Below are positions 6,843 through 11,997 of a DNA stretch of 11,997 nucleotides, one piece after another. The notes beneath the pieces are model-generated. The model ran no database searches. It worked only from the letters and a program-made list of their open reading frames with translations, and had not been told where the DNA came from. Both the position numbers and the translations under genes were made by a program. Positions within the stretch are counted from its first letter, which is position 1, and each line of letters begins with the position of its first letter. This DNA comes from Planctomycetaceae bacterium (GTDB lineage Bacteria; Planctomycetota; Planctomycetia; Pirellulales; Pirellulaceae): the NCBI GenBank assembly GCA_002862265.1, contig PKCQ01000471.1, positions 1-11,997 of the forward strand. The letters are read 5' to 3'.

Positions 6843-7433
6843 CTAATTGTCGCCGAGCGCTTTTTCGATTAAGGCAACCAGTTCACCGTCGTCAGGTGAA
6901 GTGCCAGAGCCGAACCGAGCGATGACCTTACCGTCCTTACCGACGAGGAACTTCTCGAAGTTCCATCGCACTGGCCCTTTTCCCTTTGGCTTCGCTTCCT
7001 GGTCGGTCAGATATTTGTATAGGTCGCAGGCGTCATCTTTGTTCACGTCAACCTTCTCAAACATTGCAAAGTCTACGCCGTAATTTTTTTCGCAGAAAGA
7101 AGCAATATCCTTTGCAGTGCCTGGCTCCTGGCCACCAAACTGATTGCACGGGAAACCAGCGACGATCAAACCCTTTTCCTTGAACTTCTTGTGCAGTTCC
7201 TGCAATCCCACGTACTGAGGTGTATATCCGCAGCGACTTGCAACGTTCACCGCCAGCATGACTTTGCCCTTGTACTTCGACAAGTCGACTTCTTTGCCTT
7301 CGAGTGAATTCATTTTGAATGAGTAAGCCGTCACCTTGGCCTCCTTCTTTTCCTTTTCTGCAGCCACGCTGGTTGTGCCAAAACTCAATCCGGCAATTGC
7401 AAAAGCAGTGCCGAGTACCAATAGATTACGCAT
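6843..7433 (-). CDS. Secreted glutathione peroxidase family protein
   Basis: The protein has 196 residues and reduces peroxides using thiols; bacterial cysteine forms usually use thioredoxin-type donors rather than glutathione. An N-terminal signal peptide (about residues 1-25, ending TSVAA) indicates export, with a lysine-rich linker (KEKKEAK) before the domain. The catalytic residues are present: peroxidatic Cys68 in VASRCGYT, Gln102 in FPCNQFGGQEPGT, and Trp157-Asn158 in RWNFEKFLV. Cys114 in SFCEKNYGV matches the resolving cysteine of yeast Gpx3-type atypical 2-Cys enzymes. There is no selenocysteine; the catalytic codon is TGC. The length is normal for the family plus a leader. AAAGGAGA lies 4 bases before the ATG, a strong ribosome binding site that fixes the start. 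The gene stands alone, divergent from the 7604-9112 operon, with a hairpin terminator candidate downstream. Confidence 0.95.
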   Translation of the reverse strand: MRNLLVLGTAFAIAGLSFGTTSVAAEKEKKEAKVTAYSFKMNSLEGKEVDLSKYKGKVMLAVNVASRCGYTPQYVGLQELHKKFKEKGLIVAGFPCNQFGGQEPGTAKDIASFCEKNYGVDFAMFEKVDVNKDDACDLYKYLTDQEAKPKGKGPVRWNFEKFLVGKDGKVIARFGSGTSPDDGELVALIEKALGDN

Positions 7434-7437
7434 TGAT

Positions 7438-7445
7438 TCTCCTTT
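7438..7445 (-). promoter_or_regulatory. Ribosome binding site of the peroxidase gene
   Basis: AAAGGAGA on the minus strand lies 4 bases before the ATG at 7431-7433. It is the clearest Shine-Dalgarno sequence in the window and confirms the start that includes the signal peptide. Confidence 0.75.
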
Positions 7446-7579
7446 GGTCCGAATATGGGGAAGTCGATGGGGCGACTCGTAGAACGGTTCAGCGTTCAGT
7501 CAGTGCAGATTACCGCTTTAAGCTGTGAGATGACAATGATACTTGCAGTCTACGTGGTTCGCCCCATACTTGAGCGAAA

Positions 7580-7592
7580 GGCTAATTTAGCC
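7580..7592. promoter_or_regulatory. Perfect 13-bp palindrome, operator candidate
   Basis: GGCTAATTTAGCC has perfect 6-bp arms around a central T. It lies in the divergent gap between the peroxidase gene and the plus-strand unit that begins at 7604 or 7724, where a shared regulator could bind. A weak promoter-like pair (TTGAGC, 17 bp, AATATC) surrounds it. A binding function is inferred only from symmetry and position. Confidence 0.35.
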
Positions 7593-7603
7593 AATATCAA
7601 ACG

Positions 7604-8206
7604 ATGACCTGGCCTGAACCGGTATGTGATCGGTCGCTTCCAAACACTATTTTACTATACTACGCCTTCAAGCTACTTTGGGGCCTTTATGAGAAGAAGA
7701 GCCGACAGCTAGGGCTTTGTAACATGCAAGACTTGAATCCAGTGGACAACTATCTGCATGGCAGCTGGGAAGCTCTCGGAAACGCTGCGCCGATGTTGGT
7801 TGCCCTGGCTCAGTTGGCCAGCGATAGCTGGGTGAAGAGGCCAAAGTCGCTGGAGGTTGGTGAGTTGTCTTGGGCTGCCCGAGCGATTTTATTCGCCGCA
7901 CGACAACGAGCAATCGTGGAGATTAAGGCGGTCAACTCGGCCTTCGACGCCGCCTCGCGAATATTAGCCGTATATGTCGAAATAGACGACGAGCGGACCA
8001 TCGCTTTTCGTGATCCGGCGGATCCTTCAGTCACGATTGAGTTTCTCGAAGGCTTCCGAGAACTTTGTGCTAGTGGCTTGATGCTGCATCATATCCACCG
8101 CGATTTTTCTCTTTCAACCGCTGGGCTAGAGCTTGCTCGGCAGGTCGAGCAAGCAGATGTGCAGGAGTTGTTGGACAAAGCCTCTGAGTTTGGCATCCAC
8201 GACTAA
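7604..8206 (+). CDS. Unknown soluble protein, upstream of DUF1571 gene
   Basis: I do not recognise the family. The longest reading is 200 residues from ATG 7604, but the first 40 residues (Cys- and Tyr-rich, irregular) look unlike the rest. Met41 at 7724 (MQDLNPVDNYLHGSWEALGN), 160 residues, may be the true start; an AGGG about 10 bases upstream is a weak ribosome binding site. The body is alpha-helical and mildly acidic, with no signal peptide, and appears cytoplasmic. Segments such as ELSWAARAILFAARQRAIVE and GLELARQVEQADVQELLDKA look like packed helices; the region IDDERTIAFRDPADPSVTIE may contain strands. No catalytic motif is visible. The stop is 12 bp before the DUF1571 gene, so the two are almost certainly cotranscribed. 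Confidence 0.7.
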   Translation: MTWPEPVCDRSLPNTILLYYAFKLLWGLYEKKSRQLGLCNMQDLNPVDNYLHGSWEALGNAAPMLVALAQLASDSWVKRPKSLEVGELSWAARAILFAARQRAIVEIKAVNSAFDAASRILAVYVEIDDERTIAFRDPADPSVTIEFLEGFRELCASGLMLHHIHRDFSLSTAGLELARQVEQADVQELLDKASEFGIHD

Positions 8207-8218
8207 GGAAGCTCAGAA

Positions 8219-9112
8219 ATGCAAAAACGAAAGTTCTTGGTCGGCTTAGTCCTGGTTACCTCGGTATTGACCAGCAGCATCGTCTATCAACGCTGGGGGT
8301 ATGAGTCGAGACGCCAGCAAGCGGCAAATGAAGAAACTGGCTACGTTGCTCCCCAAGAAGGATCTGGAGACGCGCGCGGCCACAAGTCCGGGAACAATGA
8401 GTCATCCTGGGCGGAAGTGCTGATTGTCGCGGAAAACCTGTTGGCTTCGATGCGAAGCGACGTTCGGGACTATCAAGGCGTGCTGCTCGCTCGTGAACGC
8501 GTCGCAGGCAAACTCTCCGAAGAGTCGAGGATACAAATCAAGGTCCGCAATCCATCCGAAGAGCACGGCCTCTCTGCCTATCTGAAATTTGAGAGTGCGG
8601 CTAGCAAGGGCCGCGAAGTGATTTGGTCTGAGGATCATCCAGAAGGAATGCTTGTCGCCCATGAAGGAGGTCTGAAACGGATACTAGGTACCTTGGAGTT
8701 GGATCCTAACGGCATGCTTGCCATGGCTGGGCAGAAGTATCCGATCACGGACATTGGGTTGCTTCGACTCGCGGAGAAATTGATTGAAAAAGGCGAGAAA
8801 GAATCCCAGAATCCGCAAGCTCAAGTGCGGATTATCGAAAACCAGATGGTCGGCGATCGAGTTTGTCGCATGTATCAAGCGACCAATCCGAACAAGCGCG
8901 ACGACTCCGAGTTCTATATTGCTCAAGTCTGCATTGATGTTGAGAGGAACGTTCCCTTGCGATTTACATCCTACATGCGGCCGGAAGAACCAGGGCAAGC
9001 TCCACCGTTGGAGGAAGAGTACACTTATTTAAATCTGGAATTAAATCCAGGACTGACCGATCTCGATTTTGATCGAGAGAACCCCAACTACAATTTTCCC
9101 CTTCCCAAATAG
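8219..9112 (+). CDS. DUF1571 domain exported or membrane-anchored protein
   Basis: The protein has 297 residues. An N-terminal hydrophobic segment (KFLVGLVLVTSVLTSSIVY, about residues 5-23) after basic residues is a signal anchor or signal peptide, followed by a disordered linker rich in Gly, Asn and Ser. The DUF1571 domain, common in planctomycetes and related to the LolA-like lipoprotein carrier fold, spans about residues 65-292. Typical stretches are MRSDVRDYQGVLLARERVAG, REVIWSEDHPEGMLVAHEG and the end LEEEYTYLNLELNPGLTDLDF. Its function is not established; the fold suggests binding a lipid or lipoprotein in the periplasm. GGAAG lies 7 bases before the ATG. It directly follows the unknown gene in an operon. 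No terminator is evident in the 179-bp gap after it. Confidence 0.88.
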   Translation: MQKRKFLVGLVLVTSVLTSSIVYQRWGYESRRQQAANEETGYVAPQEGSGDARGHKSGNNESSWAEVLIVAENLLASMRSDVRDYQGVLLARERVAGKLSEESRIQIKVRNPSEEHGLSAYLKFESAASKGREVIWSEDHPEGMLVAHEGGLKRILGTLELDPNGMLAMAGQKYPITDIGLLRLAEKLIEKGEKESQNPQAQVRIIENQMVGDRVCRMYQATNPNKRDDSEFYIAQVCIDVERNVPLRFTSYMRPEEPGQAPPLEEEYTYLNLELNPGLTDLDFDRENPNYNFPLPK

Positions 9113-9291
9113 GGCCATTGTCCTCAATTGCCCCAACAGTCCATTAGCACGCCTCGCGTTTATTGCCGTAACAGTGCTTCACCTCCTCGCGTATTAGCGG
9201 CCTACCATTATTGCGATAAACCGGGCTTGTCCCCAAAATCACATGTTGAAAGCCCAGCCTTCAACGCCGGCTAAACACCGAAAGCGACTCC

Positions 9292-10356
9292 ATGCTAGAT
9301 GCCGTTCAAGATCAACTTCAATCCGGCATAGATTCGGAAACTATCGCGGCTGGAAATGCGATCGCACATCAGATCGCAGCGACGGATTGGCTTGGGCCAC
9401 TAGCTCCAATCGCGCTGTCGCCGTTTTTCGGATTGGCTGCTCTTTCGGGGGCTGCGACCTACGGTCCCGAATGGTTACACGAGCGTACAGCATTGCTCAG
9501 TGCGGAAAGTCCACTTAGCAACCCAGCACTGTTTTGGTCCATGTTGATTCTGGCCATCATGACCAGTCTGCCTCGCTTTACCAAAGTCAGCAAACCGCTT
9601 GTACTCATCGCCGATAGTCTAGAAACCTATTCTGCGATTGTCATTCTCATTGCCGTTCGTTTCGCAGGCATGATGCAGGATGGTGGGAGTGACGAAGCTA
9701 GTCTTCAGGCTCCAGTCATGCTTGCTGCGGGGGGGATCGTGCCCTGGGATATTCTGATATCGATCTTTGTCGCCTTAAATATTTTCGTGATCAATCTGGT
9801 GAAGTTGTTTTTTGAGTTTCTGATTTGGCTTGTGCCCTTCCCTACTGCCGATCTATTCCTGGAAGTCTCGAACAAAGTGTTGTGTGTGGGCTTGATGGCT
9901 TTGTACATGTACAGCCCCACAATCGCGACCGTTCTCAATCTCTTGCTGTTGACAATCTGCGCATTGATCTTTGGATGGTGCTATCGTCGGATTACGTTTT
10001 ATCGCGAAATCGTGTGTGGTCCGATCTTAGCCCGGTTGGTTCCGAGCTGGTTTGCACAACGGAACCCTAAATATCGGATGTTCACCGCCGAACCCCTTGG
10101 GAGTTTACCGCGACTCTCGCTAGTCACTGTCAACGTCGGAGCCGATGGAACCGTCAGGCTACGCGGGCGTTGGTTGTGGAAGAGTGCATCGGTCGAGATC
10201 GCTAATGCGAAGCTAACGAACGAGACTGGCTTAATTCAACAAAGGCTTCGCGTCGAAGGCGCGGAGCGGTCGCATACGCTCATGCATCGCCGTTGGGTCA
10301 GCAATGACGACGCTTATGAACCCAGTGAACCGCCGGCGAGCCTGTCGCCCACGTAA
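9292..10356 (+). CDS. Polytopic membrane protein, unknown function
   Basis: The protein has 354 residues and I do not recognise the family. Hydrophobic segments are at about residues 37-57, 78-93, 102-125, 141-183 (probably two helices, with a charged Lys171 between) and 197-230, giving perhaps six or seven membrane helices. The N-terminal 35 residues are polar. The C-terminal ~120 residues are soluble and basic; GADGTVRLRGRWLWKSASVE looks like beta strands, perhaps a small PH-like or sheet domain, but this is a guess. The amphipathic stretch PKYRMFTAEPLGSLPRLSL precedes it. ATG at 9292 has no strong ribosome binding site. A G7 tract at 9729-9735 lies within codons for Ala-Gly-Gly. The gene is 179 bp beyond the DUF1571 gene and may have its own promoter. 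A hairpin 22 bp after the stop is a terminator candidate. Confidence 0.78.
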   Translation: MLDAVQDQLQSGIDSETIAAGNAIAHQIAATDWLGPLAPIALSPFFGLAALSGAATYGPEWLHERTALLSAESPLSNPALFWSMLILAIMTSLPRFTKVSKPLVLIADSLETYSAIVILIAVRFAGMMQDGGSDEASLQAPVMLAAGGIVPWDILISIFVALNIFVINLVKLFFEFLIWLVPFPTADLFLEVSNKVLCVGLMALYMYSPTIATVLNLLLLTICALIFGWCYRRITFYREIVCGPILARLVPSWFAQRNPKYRMFTAEPLGSLPRLSLVTVNVGADGTVRLRGRWLWKSASVEIANAKLTNETGLIQQRLRVEGAERSHTLMHRRWVSNDDAYEPSEPPASLSPT

Positions 10357-10378
10357 GTCTTTTAAAGGGGCATGAAGA

Positions 10379-10404
10379 AGTCCGCTGCCAGAGGCCAGCG
10401 GACT
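10379..10404 (+). terminator. Candidate terminator after membrane protein gene
   Basis: AGTCCGCTG and CAGCGGACT form a perfect 9-bp stem around an 8-nt loop, 22 bp past the TAA at 10354-10356. The plus-strand tail is A-rich rather than T-rich; the minus-strand tail (TCTTCATG) is slightly better. It is probably a transcript-end hairpin. Confidence 0.5.
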
Positions 10405-10789
10405 CTGAAAAGAGAGTTGTAGTCTATCTGTGATTTGCAGGTCTACTTTGCGTTTGCGGAGGCCGCTCACGTCATAGGCCCCAAGGCCGTTGTTACGTAG
10501 ATCGAATCCTTGCGGCGTACGATCGGGCTTCGAGGCGGCACTTAGACGCTTGCTGACGAAATGCGTGCACCCGTCAGTGGAGTTCGTGCGGGGAATGAAA
10601 GTGCTGAAACGCAGCGAAAACCTGTTGCGGAACAATTCGAGGTGAAGATCTATCGCAACCCAGTAGAAATCTTTTTAAACAATCTGCTGCAGTACATTCG
10701 AGAGGCTCCTCATATTGTTCATGTGGCTTCCGCCAGCTGAGGACTTCTGGCGAATCCTCAAACGGTTGAGATTGGGTGACGCAGAGTGC
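10405..10789. other. Intergenic stretch with two weak ORF candidates
   Basis: The plus-strand frame ATG 10561 to TGA 10738-10740 encodes 59 residues; its middle, FEVKIYRNPVEIFLNNLLQY, looks protein-like, but there is no ribosome binding site or known family. On the minus strand a TTG-started frame from 10635 contains PQGFDLRNNGLGAYDVSGLR, also faintly protein-like, but it runs into the end of the membrane protein gene. At most one can be real; both may be remnants. A small stem (10757-10761 with 10766-10770) lies just past the DUF1559 stop and could end that transcript. Confidence 0.3.
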
Positions 10790-11764
10790 TTATCGCGAAA
10801 GGGTGATGTCGCTGCTCCCACGAGTGCTAAGAGCTCGCCAAACTCGGCCTTCGATTTCTTCAGCGATAAATTCAACGCCGCCATCGCAACGCAGCGCGTT
10901 GACTCCGCCCGGGTGCAAGCTTCGTGCAGCAAAACGCCCACTCTGCTGGCGGACATTCATGCAATCAGCGATATTGGCATTGGGAGTATAAAAGTGGTTG
11001 TATAGGGTGTTGCCGTAGTTGCCCATGATCCACTTTTCGCCTCGGAAGTTATACCAGCTCCCATTGCTACGGTTTCCGCAGCTGGAAGCGTTGGTGGGAG
11101 TCGTATTGCCGATTTCCCAAATGGAGTGCTGCGGTCCTTTGTTCTGGTCTGGACCTTGGCCGTCTCCAATGAGTCTCTCGCTGAAAGCGATCGTGTTTGT
11201 CGATCCATCGGTGATGTCCCGAAAACGCACTTGAGAACCAGAGAAATAGATGCCGTCCGCTTCACGCAGGCTACCCAAGTCTTTCAGTCCGCTGCCTGCG
11301 CAGGCAGCGTAGTTAGTCGCGGCAAAAGCGGAGCCAGGGACTCTGCCGTATCCGCTCGGGTCGCTAGGGCAAACGAAAATCGGCAAGATCGAATTCGCGG
11401 CAGCACGATTACGCGATCCGTCCAAGACGGTCCCGCTGCCTAGAGTAAACGTGATCGGCGGCGAGCCGAAATCGATGAGTTTGAAAGCCAATCCTTCGCA
11501 GTATGGCAATAAGCGAGAGTGAGCCGAGAATACTTGCGGAAATGGAGCTCCGCGACCAGCTGGAAAGTAGCGATAGGCCGATTCGTGATTCTGCATCGCC
11601 AAACCGATTTGCTTGAGGTGATTTAAGCAAGTCATTCTTCGAGCCGCCTCGCGGGCTGATTGCACTGCGGGGAGCAGTAACGCAACCAGGATGCCAATAA
11701 TGGCGATAACAACGAGTAGCTCGACGAGTGTGAAAGCTCGATGGTTTTTTCTTTTGCTAGTCAA
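10790..11764 (-). CDS. DUF1559 pilin-like secreted protein
   Basis: The protein has 324 residues and belongs to the large planctomycete-verrucomicrobial DUF1559 group. The N-terminus is a type IV prepilin leader: KRKNHRA, then FTLVELLVVIAIIGILVALL, with Glu15 at the +5 position. The residue before the cleavage site is Ala10 rather than the usual Gly; prepilin peptidase tolerates Ala in some substrates. The conserved ALLLPAVQSAREAARR helix, LKQIGLAMQNHE motif, CPSDP segment and C-terminal H-X9-DG motif (SLHPGGVNALRCDGGV, His284 to Asp294) are all present, so it looks intact. The role of the family is unknown; it is assumed to be exported and to sit in or on the envelope as a pseudopilin-type protein. 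The start is TTG at 11762-11764 with GGGAG about 10 bases before. It stands alone, 119 bp downstream of the GC-rich partial gene on the same strand. Confidence 0.92.
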   Translation of the reverse strand: MTSKRKNHRAFTLVELLVVIAIIGILVALLLPAVQSAREAARRMTCLNHLKQIGLAMQNHESAYRYFPAGRGAPFPQVFSAHSRLLPYCEGLAFKLIDFGSPPITFTLGSGTVLDGSRNRAAANSILPIFVCPSDPSGYGRVPGSAFAATNYAACAGSGLKDLGSLREADGIYFSGSQVRFRDITDGSTNTIAFSERLIGDGQGPDQNKGPQHSIWEIGNTTPTNASSCGNRSNGSWYNFRGEKWIMGNYGNTLYNHFYTPNANIADCMNVRQQSGRFAARSLHPGGVNALRCDGGVEFIAEEIEGRVWRALSTRGSSDITLSR

Positions 11765-11883
11765 CTACAAGCCACTCCCGGTGAGCAAGTAGACAGAGAA
11801 TGTTGCCAACCAGTGCTCTCCTTCGTAGTGACCACTGAAAACGTACTCCATCCCCGCCTCAGAGTGTCTAGTGATCGAATCAA

Positions 11884-11997
11884 TTAGTACTTTTCGTCGC
11901 GGATCTCCAGCCGGTATTCGGCGCAACGGGTCATGCGCTGGATGACCTCCACGAAGTAGACGTCGTCCTCGCTGGGCGGGACCTCGTAGGGCGTGGG
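11884..11997 (-). CDS. C-terminus of a GC-rich gene, truncated by window edge
   Basis: The frame is open from the window edge to TAA at 11884-11886, giving 37 residues that include PPSEDDVYFVEVIQRMTRCA and end EIRDEKY. G+C is about 64 percent, and about 34 of the 37 third codon positions are G or C, which is strong evidence that this frame is coding. I do not recognise the family; the fragment is acidic and soluble. It lies upstream of the DUF1559 gene on the same strand with a 119-bp gap. Confidence 0.65.
   Translation of the reverse strand, partial: PTPYEVPPSEDDVYFVEVIQRMTRCAEYRLEIRDEKY

Noticed and set aside
9243..9518. 91-codon plus-strand frame at the start of the membrane protein gene
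   Set aside because: It is Arg/Ser-rich with no hydrophobic pattern, a shadow of the true frame.
10231..10635. 134-codon minus-strand frame as a gene
   Set aside because: It has a TTG start without a ribosome binding site and overlaps the end of the membrane protein gene and its hairpin; kept only as a weak remnant.
10715..11443. Plus-strand frames across the DUF1559 gene
   Set aside because: They are antisense to a gene with unmistakable DUF1559 N- and C-terminal motifs.

Overview
The window looks like chromosome from a planctomycete, most likely in the Pirellulaceae (Rhodopirellula/Blastopirellula relatives). The evidence is gene content. There is a DUF1559 protein with a pilin-like N-terminus and the C-terminal H-X9-DG signature, a DUF1571 lipoprotein-sorting-like protein, a secreted HEAT/TPR protein, a secreted glutathione peroxidase, a DUF4956 membrane protein, and long intergenic stretches. 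Genus-level placement is inference.

Layout. Positions 1-1545 (+ strand) hold a damaged two-gene locus: a DUF4956 membrane protein that lacks its usual N-terminus (205-729), then a membrane-anchored beta-helix protein broken by stops and frame changes (766 to about 1478). Positions 1555-4930 (- strand) hold a two-gene unit: a secreted HEAT/TPR protein, then a LarA-like (DUF2088) protein that overlaps or closely follows it and keeps the histidines and lysine that hold the nickel-pincer cofactor in lactate racemase. Positions 4931-6842 are gene-poor, with inverted and direct repeats, a fragmented gene (5518-5895), one possible 45-residue membrane ORF (6003-6140) and no confident complete gene.

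Positions 6843-7433 (- strand) encode a secreted glutathione peroxidase, with a good ribosome binding site and a hairpin terminator candidate downstream. A 13-bp palindrome lies in the divergent gap. Positions 7604-9112 (+ strand) hold a two-gene operon (an unknown soluble protein and a DUF1571 protein), followed by a polytopic membrane protein of unknown function (9292-10356) that ends at a 9-bp hairpin. Positions 10790-11764 (- strand) encode the DUF1559 protein. The last 114 bases hold the C-terminus of a GC-rich gene on the - strand whose codon use differs sharply from everything else here.

Functional links. The intact genes are mostly cell-envelope or exported proteins, but apart from the two close pairs (HEAT/TPR with LarA-like, unknown with DUF1571) nothing shows that they work together. 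I found no CRISPR array, rRNA, tRNA or recognisable transposase. I do not see a convincing new defence or biosynthetic system. The most unusual aspects are the decay of the DUF4956/beta-helix locus, the repeat-rich gene graveyard and the compositional break at the right edge.
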